Assembly: GCA_030760725.1 (NCBI GenBank)
Contig: JASWHV010000012.1
Location: forward strand, 50,685,652 to 50,749,651
DNA: 64,000 nucleotides
Direction of reading: 5' to 3'
Origin: Neostapfia colusana
Taxonomy: Eukaryota; Streptophyta; Magnoliopsida; Poales; Poaceae
A program made the translations under genes and the position numbers. Shown here one piece after another: positions 12,016-24,751 of the stretch. Every line of letters begins with the position of its first letter. Position 1 is the first letter of the stretch. Below the pieces are notes generated by a model. That model saw only the letters and a program-made list of their open reading frames with translations. It was not told the DNA's origin and did not search any database.

Positions 12016-13535
12016 TTGAGGGAAGTCAAAACTTGATCTCAGCAGTATGTGAAATTATGCAAAACATGAACATGCTAAAACTTTATGAAAGCATAACAAT
12101 ACTTCATGTTTACACATCTTTCTAACGCCAAAAATAGAACAATCCCTCTATTCTGTACAGAATCGACCTTTCTGTACTTAACCCAGATTTTGATCCGGTT
12201 AGAAACATTTTCATAACTCCGGTTGAATACCAAAGTTAAAGTTAACTTCAGTATCTTTCCAACGAGTACTCTTATGCCCTTAGATCATCTCCGGATCAAT
12301 AGCTATGACTGTTCAAAGTTGACAGAATTTTCTGGATAAAATTTGCCAGCATCTCCTTTGTATGTGGCTGTTTTCATCACAGTTTTACATACAAATGAAG
12401 TACAATTATGAACACACTATGAACTACAAAATTGTTGCAAATTTCCTAACCTTTCCAACGGTGTATCATATGACCCTTAGAAATTTTTCTACAGACTGTG
12501 ACGGCTAATTTACAGCAACATCCAGAGAAGTTTGCAGCTGCTCTGTTTTCTGAACAGTTTGCATTCATCTGGACATTCATCCACGTTGGTGTCGGATTTG
12601 GCTTTGGAGTTCTACAGAAAAGTTGTAGATCACTTAATAACCTTTCCATAACTGTATCAAACACCTCCATTGGGTCAAGCTAATCAGAGTTACACTCTGT
12701 TAAAGCCCAGAAAAATTTCTGTCTGAACAGAGCACTCTGTCTTTGAGATCAAAAGAAGCCTAACAAGTCTCTTCTTTGAAACTTAGTTCAAATGAAGAGC
12801 TCAGTAACTAATATGTGCTTTATCACATCCATTTTTAGTTTGGGAGTTAGTCATGAATGATTTCTTCATAGGTAAGAATACTATCCAGTGTAGTACAGTG
12901 AAGATGCACCGTAAGACATATGACGGTACTACGTTGCCTCATCAAAGGAAAACCTAACCGGATTACACCGGCATATACGTATCATTAGGTGGCACTAAAA
13001 CAGTCATTCACAAACGTGTTCTACACGCACTAAGGTCTTCGTGGTTAGTACCTACATAAGCCACACTAAATCATCAGGCCCGGCTGCACACCGAACCCAG
13101 TATCCACATACAGTTCGTACACCCGGCCGTCATCACTCGCCCAGGTGTTCTCAAGCCAAACACGCCTTGAGCTACGTGTTCACGTTACTGACCACATGAC
13201 GGGGTCTCCCAAATTGCACCACGCACGCCCGGGACAGACATTGCTCAAATACCCCAAACGACATGAAGAGTCATAGAGGATACTAAAGCGGGTCGGGTTA
13301 CCTGCCACCCGTGAGGCTCCACCCTTCAGCTTGTGCACACTGGTGGACAGCGCATACGTGCACCCCCCAAGACATAGACGTCCCGAGATGCACGATTTTC
13401 TGACATACAAATAAGTTAGCTTGCCACCTTCATAATATGCTAATAATAGTCCTTATATGGGCCTAGTACCGTTATCTCACCGTATCCTAAGTTTTTGACA
13501 TAATATGATGCTCAATCTGTGGTCTGTTCCCAACG
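12016..13535 (-). other. Untranslated leader of element B
   Basis: It lies between primer site and gag, and no ORF0-like frame is found. It shares blocks with the leaders of A (3641-4715) and E (33976-35440), including a variable CCGG-rich part near 12930-13020. A long leader ending at a 3' splice-like site is what a leader intron would look like. Confidence 0.6.
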
Positions 13536-13549
13536 CAGCTCTGATACCA
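13536..13549 (-). other. Primer binding site of element B (tRNA-Met type)
   Basis: On the - strand TGGTATCAGAGCTG follows the LTR end CCCCACA after three bases (13550-13552). Confidence 0.85.
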
Positions 13550-13552
13550 CGC

Positions 13553-16500
13553 TGTGGGGACCCACAGGACCTCGTCGGGTGGTGCCGTGTTATGCGGCAC
13601 CCAACAGCACACGGGTCGATGAACACACATCATATTACATAAATAGTTTAGCGAAGCGTACAAGAATGTTTTACAAATAGTTATATCATAGTAAACTACA
13701 GCGGAAGACTATCACTCTCACGACTCATATCTAAACTAGCAACAAAGAAATGGTCCAGCCCGCAGACATTTCTTACTAGCAACACGAAGACAATCTGCAG
13801 CGGCGAGGATGCTCTTTGAGTAAGCACTCGGAGGTTCCCAAGTCTTATCGGCACCCCTTCTCATAAGCATCGAGTCAATTACCTGCAAAACAACTCAGAT
13901 AGCATCCTTGAGCATAACGCTCAGCAAGACTCAACCGTCACCCTAAACATGAAACTCTAAGTGAGGTTATGAACCTAACATAGGATGGCATAAGCATAAT
14001 TAAACTCGCCTAAAAGTGAATCCTTACTTTCAAGTATTAATTGCAGCATTTTAAGTAACCCTGGGCACGCCACATCGGGAGTCCACAATCAAACAAGAAA
14101 CGCTTTCGCCCGATGTAAATTGCTCATGGCATAAAAGAATCGAGTTTGCACTAGCCTATTCATCAAGATCCAAGACAAAGCTAGTATGATACTTCACATC
14201 CAAATGATTAGTTCCTTTCTCATGCAAGTTCTTACTACGTCATGACTGTGAGAACAAGTATGCTCGGTCCATTCCGCGAGCGACGGTGATTCGAATCAAT
14301 AACACCCGGACTACACGACACATACGCCTGTACTCGACATTGCCTACAACAACCATCACTGACGTCGTACGTGGCAGCCTTTCCCCCGTTTCACCCCCGC
14401 TGAATCGATCAAGTCACCCCGTACAGTAACCACTCTCATGGTGCACCTGCCGACGTGAGATGTCATGAGAATGTTCCCCACATACTGCACTCCGGCCGTC
14501 CGCCTGAGGCGACCCGAAAAGTCCCAATGACAGCTTCCCGAGGTACATCAGTTTACTGGGTCCCATATAGCCAGCATGAGTCCGGTACACAACTCAAACT
14601 TGTTCAACAGGGCCGCATACGGATCGGTCCTTGACCGACACGGACAGGTCTATAGCACCCAGGCCCCTATGTCCTGCTGCTCCTACAACCTTCCGGTCTC
14701 AACTTTAACTTGCTAATTCATTTATGAACCAATCCCGTATGCCCCTGTTGTTCCCTGAACATGCGAGTAACATCTCACCACTCGACTTCTACCGAACCGT
14801 ACTTAAGCATGGCAGTTCTGCACGGTGAAATACATCTACCCAATACTCCATGGGTCATTTGGCTATGCAAGAGGAGTATCAAACATTAGACCTAATGCAC
14901 AGTTCAAATCTTAACCGAAAGTGAATACAAAATAAAAACTTAAAGCTGTTAAATGCAAACCAGAACTTGCCTGTTTTGCAGGGTAGTCTTATATATCAGT
15001 TAGTGTCCTTGCTGATCCACCCTTGATTCTCCGGAGCTTGATCCACTTCAATGAATCACTCCTTTGAATCCCCTTCGTTGTGGTTCCTATTGAGATGCAT
15101 ATGCACATGTTTTATGGAATGTAATGGAAAGAAGTTATGGAATTAATTTCTTAGGAACAGAGGTTGTGTGGAAAAGCCAAGAATGGCTTGGTTTGCCTCT
15201 GTTGTGCAAAGAAACAAACTTAAACTAAATTGACCTTAAGGCCTTGGCTATACACTAACCATTTTCCCTAATGAACATAACAGATAAGTTGAAAAGATTT
15301 GAGTGCAACTGAAGAATAAGAACTCCAATGGCCTCAAAACATCTACAGCAGGTTCTATACTACCTAAGGGTTTAGCTTGCCAAATTGCAGCTAATGTGGA
15401 GTTAAATTGTGTTCTTCATAATTCTCATAATGTCTCTTATGTATTTTCACACATACATGAGTATGGAGAATAAGAACAGCAAGTTCTTTAGCTCAAATTG
15501 GGCTGATAATTTACATGTGAGTTCCTGGCCACATGAAAGTAATCTGGTCCAAATTTCAGCCCTTTTACTGGAGTAGTTCTTCCAGAACAATTCTTTAAGC
15601 ATTTGCACTCAAAAGAATTAATTCTGAATTAATGTGCATTTTCATGCCATTTTAAGTGAACTACCATTTCCAGTATGTCTCAGAGAGCTTGCAAAAATTT
15701 TCCTATGATTTTTGGAGCTATGGAATGCTCAGAATAGATTTTTTAAGTGGGAACATTTTTCTGAAAATGTTTCTGGAATCTTATGAACACAGTAGGTTGT
15801 TTTTGGCAAATTCCCATTCAAATGACCTTCAAATGAGCTGAAAATTTGCTAGACGGTCAACACTATGCTAAAGAATATTCTGGCAAAATTTGGGGATTTT
15901 TGGATAAATCAAACTCCCTCAATAATTCTTTTTCACAAACACTTCAAAGAATTATCCAAAATATAATATGGACTTTCATACAGATCTGAGTTCATCTTTG
16001 GATAGACCTCTGCAAAATGAATCCAACCCAATTGGAATCACTTAATTTGGATGTTTCTACAGGGAGCTATGAATTTCCAAAGTTTGAGCCCTCACTGGAA
16101 TTGTTTTCCTACAGAAAATCCTACTGGGCCCGCTTCTTTAAATTTCAGCCAATCAGGATTGGGCCACACCGGGGCCACAGCCTCCCAGCACGCCAACACA
16201 CGGGATACTGGCCACACCCGATCGCAGGTTTGAATTTTGAGCTGCTGACCGAAGGGGCCCACGTCTTCTTCAACCTCCTGCCGGCTCCTTCGTGCCCGCG
16301 CGCTCCCCCCTCGCCGGAGCACGTCGGTGCTCGCCGGACCGGCATTCCCGGCCACTATCCAAACCTGGACTCGCCGCCACGGGGTTTGCGACGTCGAAGA
16401 ACACGACTGTGGGGTCTGCTTGGGCTGCCTGCGGCCGGAAAATGGCCGGCAACGTGTAACTGCCTCTGTGGTGGTTCGGCAGCGTCGCCCGAGGTCTCTA

Positions 16501-17878
16501 GCCCTCCAAAACCTGTGCCGACGAGCCCTACAGCACCAGCGCACCTCTAGGAAGGTCGGCACAACCTTAAAGTAGCTCGGGAATGGCTGTAAATGGGTTG
16601 TCGTCGTGCGACCGAATGGGTCCGCCATTTACAACCCAAGAAGAGCTCGAATTCCGTCGGTCTGAGGCGTTTTCATGCTATGGATGCCAAAGGGAAAGTG
16701 ATCACAGGCTAATCCAGATGCTACGTGCAAAGTTTGATGACCTGCAGAGGATGGGAAAGAGGGAATTTTGAGGAACGGTACCAGGAGCTCGTTGTCAAGC
16801 CGTCGGGACAAATTCTTCAAATTGGCCGTCGATGCTTCACGGAACGGCCGGAGCTTTGGCTGAGAGCAGCACCGAACCAGCGCGCGTCCGTAGATGTGAT
16901 TGCTTGGCCGTGAAACCCCCTGTTGAGGGCTGTCCACGAGCGCCCGGTCACGTTCTTGAGCTAGGTCGCCGTGGCGGCGTTTGTTCTCGGGCAAAGGAGG
17001 CCGTAGCTTTCTTGCTTTCGGTTCAGGGAGGTAGAGGCCGAGCTCGAGGCTATGTTCAGTAGCTCGGGGGAAGGATGAGTGCTGTGGTTTTGCCGTTTCT
17101 TTGATCGGACCGAGAGGCGGAGGGGAAAACAGCCGCTGCTCTTGCGCTCGCGAGGAGGAGAAGATGGATGGCCTTTGCTTCGTCCAGGGGGGGTGATCAG
17201 GCTGCAGAACCGCCTCTGGGCGCCGTGCGTGGGGGAAGGAAGCAGCTGGTGGCGCTGCCGAGCCTCCCAGTGGCTCCACGGTGGGAGCTGCTCGTGGCTC
17301 ACGCGCTGTTCGATGAATTTTCCCACTGAGGCTTAGACTTAAGGTGCAAGGCTAACTCTTTAGCTCTATGACCTGTGGGCCCCACTCCACATGTACCTCC
17401 TAAATATCTTCTCACGCTGATCCTCACAATTCCCAGAATTCTAAGTTTAAAAAGGGTGGCTAGAATTTGAATTCTTCAAATTCAGTTTGAATTTGCAAGA
17501 CAAAATCTGAATTTGGTTAGAATTTGTAAATGCTCCTCTTTAACTCCTTTTTGAGCTCACCCTACCATCGAAAAGTTTGTGATAAAACTTTTACCTATAA
17601 ATCCAACTATATGGCTGCATGTTTATTCAAAGTTCTTGGTCACCACATGTTTGAACTTTGAATCTCAAATCTGATTTTTAAACTTACATGCAAAGAGGTA
17701 TTTAACTCCTTATTGGTTCAACACTTTTAAATAAAAAGGTGAGCCTCATTTTTGGATGGTCATCCATGTATTACTTTGCATGAAGAAAAGTTTTAGCAAG
17801 TCCCATCTTTCATGTCTTTGCCACACCTATGAACACAAACCTTGTTTTTTATTCATACACATTTTTGGGACTTTTACA
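13553..17878 (-). repeat. 5' LTR of element B, complete (4326 bp)
   Basis: On the - strand it starts TGTAAAAGTCCC at 17878 and ends CCCCACA at 13553. The part 15131-17878 is repeated at 4716-7465. The GC-rich island (about 16150-17330) carries ORFs of 177 to 216 codons on both strands, which I reject as genes. The right border cuts the A sequence just before its RT coding region. I did not find a convincing TATA box. Confidence 0.9.
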
Positions 17879-20758
17879 TTCCAGTGGTCCGGGAATATCC
17901 GGACGTGTTTCCCAATAATCTACCGGGCATGCCGCCTGAACGTGAAGTGGAGTTCAAAATTGAACTAGCACCGGGAACTGCACCCATCTCTCGGAGGCCG
18001 TATAAAATGGCACCGAAGGAACTCGCGGGGCTGAAGGAGCAGCTGAATGATTTGTTAAGCAAAGGCTTCATTCGGCCCAGTTCATCACCATGGGGATGCT
18101 CCGCGCTGTTCGTCAAGAAAAAGGACGAGACTTTGAGGTTATGTGTGGACTATCGTCCGCTCAATGTCATAACTATCAAGAACAAGTATCCACTACAACG
18201 TATTGATATGCTTTTCGATCAATTAGTGGATGCTAAGGTTTTCTCAAAGATAGATCTTCGGTCTGGATATCACCAGATAAAAATCCGGGTGGAAGACATA
18301 CCCAAGACGGCATTCTCGATGAGATACGGATTATATGAGTATCTCGTCATGTCATTCGGACTCACTAATGCTCCGGCTCATTTTATGTACTTGATGAATT
18401 CAGACTTCATGCCGGAGCTGGACAAGTTCGTCGTGGTCTTCATCGACGATATCTTGGTATATTCTAAGTCAGAGGAAGAACACGCCGAACATCTGCATAT
18501 TGTGCTCCAACGCCTACGGGATCACAAACTGTATGCAAAATTCAGCAAGTGTGAGTTCTGGATCAACCAAGTGCCATTTCTTGGGCACATTATTTCTGCG
18601 GAGGGCATCGCAGTTGATCCGAGCAAGATCGTCCAAGTGCTGAATTGGAGTTCACCAAAGTCAGTCCACGAAGTCCGTAGTTTTCTCGGTCTAGCGGGTT
18701 ACTACCGGAGATTCATTCCGAATTTCTTCAAGGTCTCTAAACCGATGACGGAACTTTTGAAGAAAGGCAACAAATATGTGTGGAGTGAAGCATGTGAGGA
18801 GGCGTTCAAAGCATTGGTAAAGCACCTCACAACAGCCCCAGTGTTGGCGCAGCCCGATACAACTAAGGCTTTTGATGTTTATTGCGATGCATCCGGCATC
18901 AACCTTGGCTGCGTGCTTATGCAAGAAGGGCAAGTGGTCGCATATGGATCCAGACAGCTTCAAAATCATGAGCAGAATTATCCGACACATGATCTCGTGC
19001 TAGCTGCTGTGGTTCTTGCTCTAAAGATGTGGAGGCACTATTTGCTTGCAAACTTAGTTCACCTCTACACCGACCACAAGAGTTTAAAGTACATTTTCAC
19101 ACAAAAGGAATTTAATATGAGGCAGCGAAGATGGTTAGAGCTAATTAAGGATTATGAACTGGAGATTCATTACCATCCTGGAAAAGCGAATGTGGTTGAC
19201 GACGCACTTAGTCAGAAATCACATGTTCATAACCTAACCATGGCTGCAATGGAAGAAGAAGAACCAAGCCTGCGCTTGGTTCCCTAAGGGTCATTGTTTA
19301 ACCTTGCCCTCATTCCTACAATTCGTGATAAAATTGTAGAGGCTCAACAGAAAGATAAGGGCATGGCCCATATCCGGAAGAGAATAGACAAAGGAGAAGC
19401 TAAGTGCTTCCGGAAAGATGAGAATGGTACGCTATGGTTCAAAAACCGTATAGTCGTACCGAGGAACATGAAGCTTCGTAAGAAGATATTAGATGAAGCT
19501 CATTTATCAAAATTTTCCATTCATCCGGGTAGCAACAAGATGTACCAAGATTTGAGAGACAAGTTTTGGTGGACACGGATGAAGCGGGAAGTAGCTAAAT
19601 ACGTATCCGAGTGCGATACGTGTCGAAGGGTGAAAGCAGATCACATGAAGAAACTTGGTTTGCTGCAGCCCCTTCATATTCCGGCATGGAAGTGGGAAGA
19701 TGTGAGTATGGATTTCATTGTCGGACTGCCACTCACATCTCGAAGCATGATTCGGTTTGGGTAATCATTGACCGATTAACCAAGTCAGCACACTTCATAC
19801 CGGTGAATGTGGGATTCAATGCCAAGAAATATGCGGAGTTATACATTGAACGGATATTATGCCAGCATGGAGTTCCAAGAACAACAGTTTCAGATCGTGG
19901 TGCACTGTTTGTTTCTCGTTTCTGGGAACAGCTGCACGCATATTTGGGAACCAAATTGCTTAGAAGCTCCGCATATCACCCTCAAACCGATGGACAAACC
20001 GAGAGGGTGAATCAAGTCTTGGAAGATATGTTGAGAGCGTGTGCCATCCACCACGGTAAGAACTGGGATGCTTATCTACTGTTGGCGGAATTCTCGTACA
20101 ACAATAGCTATCAAACGAGTATCAAGATGGCACCGTATGAGGCTCTCTATGGCCGGAGATGTCGCACACCACTGAATTGGTGCGAATCCGGTGAAAGAGT
20201 GACATTCGGGATTGACCTTGTCAATGACGCCGAAGAACGAGTTCGGGTCATACAAGCAAATTTAAAGGCTGCTCAATCTCGATAGAAGAGTTATGCAGAC
20301 CAGCGACGTCGACCGCTGAACTTCAACGTCAGAGAGTATGTATATCTCCGCGTATCTCCAATGAAAGGAGTTCACCGATCGGTGTAAAAGGAAAGCTCGC
20401 TCCCCGGTTTATCGGCCCATTCGCTATCACGGAGAAATGTGGACCCGTAGCGTACCGGCTTGAGCTACCAACGATTCTCGCTGGGGTGCATGATATATTT
20501 CACGTCTCTCAGCTTCGAAAATGTCTCAAGAATACCACTGTTGTCCTCAATGAAGATCTCGAGACATTGCAACCAGATCTCTCCTATACTGAGCATCCAA
20601 TCCGGATTATCGATGAAAAGTCTCGGCCGACAAGGAATCGGACGCTCCAATTCTATAAGGTATTATGGAGAAATCATACCGCGGAGGAAGCAACATGGGA
20701 GAGTGAAGAATACCTCCGTTCGAACTACCCGGACTTGCTGTCTGCTCATATAAGGTAA
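17879..20758 (+). pseudogene. pol: Element A RT, RNase H, integrase and chromodomain-like end (5' truncated, broken)
   Basis: The A sequence resumes here in the linker before RT (PVVREYPDVFP). An open frame from ATG 17842 starts inside the B LTR and is accidental. RT has FSKIDLRSGYHQIKI and the catalytic FIDD at about 18439-18450. RNase H has YCDASG and TDHKSLKYIF. Integrase has an intact H-H-C-C zinc site and D, D, E residues, but they are split by a frameshift near 19741. Stops lie at 19285-19287 (TAA) and 20283-20285 (TAG, fits CAG to TAG). A second frameshift is near 20378. The chromodomain-like end (WRNHTAEEATW) closes at 20756-20758. Gag and protease were lost at the A/B deletion. Confidence 0.9.
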
Positions 20759-20812
20759 TTCCTTCTCTACCGCTTGTCTCTTCTTTTGGAATCTCGGGAC
20801 GAGATTCTTTTT

Positions 20813-20823
20813 AAGGGGGGGGA
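20813..20823 (+). other. Polypurine tract of element A
   Basis: AAGGGGGGGGA lies directly before the LTR start TGTGAAATCC, 54 bases after the pol stop. Confidence 0.85.
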
Positions 20824-23800
20824 TGTGAAATCCCAAAATTCTAGCAAGTGGAGCTGCAGTTCACACCGAGAAAAGGAGAGGGAATTTAAACTTTTGAATT
20901 TAAAGGTGTGAGCTCCAAGTCTAAACTTGAACTTGCAAAAATTCCTGAACACAGAGATATAAAGCTATCATTTGGTTCTCCACACATCCAATAATAGCCT
21001 GGCAAATTTTCAGAGCATTTGAAAAGGACTTCCTATTTGTTGGAATTTAAACGAGAGAAAATTTGAATTTGAATTTAAATCTCAGTTTCAAACTCCAACT
21101 TCGCCAAAATTCAAATTTGAGTGCACCATTGTGTTCCTCATATTTATTTTGGCCTATCCTCCAAATTTTATCAAATTTGGAGCTCATTTGCCATTTTAAA
21201 TGAGTTTGGAAGATAAGAGGGAGAGGGGACGTGGACCCCACTGGTCAGAGACATGTAGAAGCTGTTGCCGTGCTCTGTTTCTCAGCAACTGGAAGAGCGC
21301 CACCGCGTGAGCCACAGCAGCCACCTCCTGCTTCCTTCCTTGAGCTGGCGAGCTGCTCACGACGTGGTCACCACACAAGCGTTTTGTTGCTCACGATAAG
21401 GAGTCGAACCGACCTCGGGCGCCCTCACAGAAAACAGAGACAACCGGCGCTGCCTCTGTTTGTCTCAATCACACACCAGCGCTTCTCCTTTGCCCGAGCT
21501 CTCCACATGAAAAAGCTGCACCCACCAGTGCTCTAGCCGGCCAGCAACTTTCCCCCACGGTCCCGCGCTCGTTGGTACCAGAAAACAGCGAAGATTCTGC
21601 AGCTCTCGGGTGAACGCCGAAAAACTGAACTGGTCGCTGTGGCTAGCCCAAACCAGCAGTGATCACGCCCAAGCAAGCCACCCCATCCGTGCACCTACAA
21701 GCCTACTTGCTCACCTCCAAAACTCAGCCCAAGCCATTGATTTCACAGGGAGAATTTCAAGTTTTTCTCCCGGGCGGCCGAAACTGACCTTGAGGTAAGG
21801 AATTGCAAAATTCATCCTCAATTCGTGTTGGCTGTGTTTCAAACTCCGCACACAAGTTCTTAACTTCCTAGCACACCTCCTCCATCGATTTTAGACCAAG
21901 AAATTGAGTGTGGAGCGAGGGATTCGAGTTCTTTTCGAGGGTATACCACTGAACCATGTCGGGTGCACGGTGCCGATAGGTTTGGAGCTCTCCCCGGCCT
22001 GTTTAGACCTCATGTCGGTCTTCTCCATGATTCTCTGGTGCTTTAGAGCTCAAGAACCGACCATTTCGTGCAGAAATCACCACGCACGACATCGCCGGAG
22101 CCCTAGGGTTTGCTGTTGCCTATGCGCCCCATTTTCCGGCGAGTTTCAGCCGCCGGCGACCTCACCAACGAGTTCAGCATGGGGAAAAATGGGGTGGCGG
22201 CAAGCAGGGGGTCCGGAGGTGGCCGGGAAGGTCATTTCCGGTGACCTCACCGGAGGCAGCCGCCACTGCTCTGTTTGGCGCGTGGCTGGAGGTTAGGGAT
22301 GAGAAGTGGGACCCACTGTCAGCATTTAAACATTTTCCAGATTTTCCCATTTCAGGTCAAACTTTGGAGAGCCATAACTTTGTGTAGGACTGTCCAAAAA
22401 TTGTGAAACAAATTTTGTTGGATTCCTCTCAAAGAGTACTATCCATGGGTGCAGCCCAATATTTATGAAAATCCCTGGATTTGGCTCATTAATTCATTTA
22501 ACAAAAATAGTGTATGAATTGTTACAGGAGTTCTGTTAATTGGAAAATTCCCAAATTTGGGCAGGACATTCTTCCAATAATCCTTGAACTCCAGTAAAAT
22601 ATTCAGAGGCATTGGACTCCATTTGCTTGGCCAAATGTTGTTTGAATCGTCTATGTCTCTGAAAAATGGGAAAATGAACAGAGACATTTTCAGACTTTTA
22701 ACCAAGTTTGGAAAATTCATATCTCTGTGTAGGAAGCTCCAAAAATGGTGAAACCAAGTCCTATGGACTCATGAGACTCTGAAGTTTCTGAAAAACCAAA
22801 TTTGGAGCATGAAAAGACAGTATAATTGCCATAGGATTTCAGAGAAGCCAAATAGTAAGAAAATTCCCTAGGCCACATCTTCCATCAACATTGTCTGAAA
22901 TATTGCAAGCCATACCTCTGTAAGATATATGGTCCACTGCAAAAATTTCAGAGTAAATTGAGATAATCTTCTACAGTTTTCTGCTGGTTCTTTCCACTAC
23001 CTTTCTTATGTCCATTATAAATAGCTCTTTGCATTTTCTCCAACAACCATCCACTGCCCACCTAAAGATATCCTCTGTTTCTGTCCATAACAGAGCTCTT
23101 CACTCACTTAAGAGTTGGTCTAAACCATTCTTAGTTCCTAAAACACTTTTGATTTATAATGTCTTTACTTGCAACATAAAACTGTGCATATTCATGTCGG
23201 TAGGAAATACGACGAAGGAGGTCGACGGGCAACTTGACTCGGAACAGCAAGTTGAGGCTTAACTCATCGCCAAGCTACTGACTAATAAAGTAGAACTAAA
23301 CCTGCAGAAACATAAGGCAAGCCTCGGTTTGCATTTAACAGCTTTTAGTTATATTTTACTTTGTATCACTTCTATTGGTCTAGCATGTATTGTGCATTAG
23401 GTCAAGGTGATTAATACTCCAAATGCATGACCCACAAACCCTTGGAGTTAAAGGGTAGAATAGGTTACCTTCGTGTAGTTTCTGCTAGGCTAATGTTGTA
23501 TAGGATCCGGTACAAGTCGGGTAGTTGGAAGCTACTCGCGAGTGTAGGATGTGAATTCAGCGGGGTATGATTCTAGAGAATGAAAATCCTGGAATAGAAA
23601 ATGAGACCGAGCAGAGAGTAGGAGCAGCGGGACGTTGGGGCCCGTGTGGCTGTAGCTCTGTTTGTGTCCGTTAAGGACCGAGGCGTATGCGGCCCTGCTG
23701 AGCAAGTTTGAACAGTACCAGATGCAAGTCGGATATATGGGACCCGATAAGCCGATGTAACTCGGGCACTCTCGTGTCAAAACTTATACGGCCATCCTTT

Positions 23801-24746
23801 GGGGGTTGGAGTCAGAGGTGTAAACCCACTAGCGGAGCAACTTCGACGTGTTCCGGGTAGTGGCCCTTCTGATGGGTCGGCGGAACTGGTTCGACATTGG
23901 AGTGACGGGTGAAAGGTTGCTGCATACAACGTAAGAAAGAGCCCGCGTGAGTCTTTCGAGGCGGGTGTATGTGTCGTGTATTCAGGGTGTGTCCTGATTG
24001 CAATCACCGTCCCTCAAGGTTATATGAGTACCACTTGTTCACTGAGTTGTGACGTAGTAATAAATTCCAGATAACGTATGATGAATCATTGCTGATGTGA
24101 AGTTCTTAAATTCATTGTATTGCCAACCATGCATGCTATTGTTGTAGAGCTCACTAAGTTTATTTTCCTCTTTGGGCATCACCACATCGGAGGAAAGCGT
24201 TTCTTGTTTGATTGTGGACTTCTGATGTGAGGGCTGCCTAAGGCATAATAATCTGCTGCTATAAACCTGAAAGTAAGGATCAACATTTAGGCGTGTCGTT
24301 ATTGCATCATACTTTTCCTATGTTAGTAATCCCTGCATGTAGAGTTTCATGTTTAGGAGTGTCGGTTAAGTCTTGCTGAGCCATCGTGCTCACAGTTGCA
24401 TTATAAGTGTTTTGCAGGTTATAAAATTTGCTATGAAGATGGTTGTTCGGTGAGCCATCAGTGACTCACCGGAAACCCTGCCGCTGCACACATCTTTGTG
24501 GAAGCTAGGAAGAAGCGTCCGCGGGCTGGACGTCTTCTCTTTTGCTTATGTAGGACCGAGAGTAAGTGTATATATATATTCCGCTGCGTGTACCCTCGTG
24601 GTACATTATTTTGTAAATGACACTATCTTGAGAAATAAAAGACTTTGTACTTTATGGTTCTTTTCGTGTATGCTGTTGGGTGCCGCATCGCACGGCACCA
24701 CCCAATGTGTATCCTGGAGTGTGGATCCTGGAAGGGGTTCCCCACA
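20824..24746 (+). repeat. 3' LTR of element A, complete (3923 bp)
   Basis: It starts TGTGAAATCC after the polypurine tract and ends CCCCACA. The part 21126-24746 matches 1-3623. The G run at about 1069-1079 of the left copy is interrupted here (GGGGTGG), one of several small differences. The next five bases, GTTAT, are the right target duplication. Confidence 0.93.
23016..23023 (+). promoter_or_regulatory. TATA box of element A LTR (3' copy)
   Basis: TATAAATA is identical to the 5' copy. In this position it could drive read-out into the flanking C LTR to the right. Confidence 0.6.
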
Positions 24747-24751
24747 GTTAT
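24747..24751. other. Right target site duplication of element A (GTTAT)
   Basis: The uninterrupted C LTR at 45001 reads GTTATGTCATGC, 377 bases from its start. A is therefore inserted in the C LTR at this point. The left duplication is outside the window. Confidence 0.7.

Larger units (their letters stand above)
4716..17878 (-). mobile_element. Element B: Ty3/gypsy chromovirus nested in A
   Basis: Direct repeats 4716-7465 and 15131-17878 are its LTRs. The right copy is complete (13553-17878, 4326 bp) and the left copy has lost its outer part. Primer site, gag, protease, RT, RNase H, integrase and chromodomain-like end all read leftwards between them. The right border at 17878/17879 falls just before the RT region of element A pol. 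The matching left target site was deleted, so no target duplication can be seen. Confidence 0.9.
1..24746 (+). mobile_element. Element A: gag-less Ty3/gypsy chromovirus, interrupted by element B
   Basis: The first 3623 bases are repeated directly at 21126-24746, which defines the LTR pair. The first 302 bases of the 5' LTR lie outside the window. Order on the + strand: 5' LTR, primer site, leader (to about 4715), nested element B, pol (17879-20758), polypurine tract, 3' LTR. Gag and protease are absent: the leader jumps straight into B, and A resumes in the linker just before RT. Two 60-base blocks compared between the LTRs (1981-2040 and 2101-2160 with their partners) each differ at two positions, so the element is not recent. 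It is inserted in an LTR of family C. Confidence 0.9.

Noticed and set aside
16017..16550. 177-codon ORF on the + strand with an antisense partner at 16092-16628
   Set aside because: Same GC-rich LTR block. The two strands are open together, which is a composition effect, and it is antisense to the element.
17842..17878. ATG at 17842 as the start of A pol
   Set aside because: This part belongs to the B LTR. The true A sequence starts at 17879 and lacks its own start.
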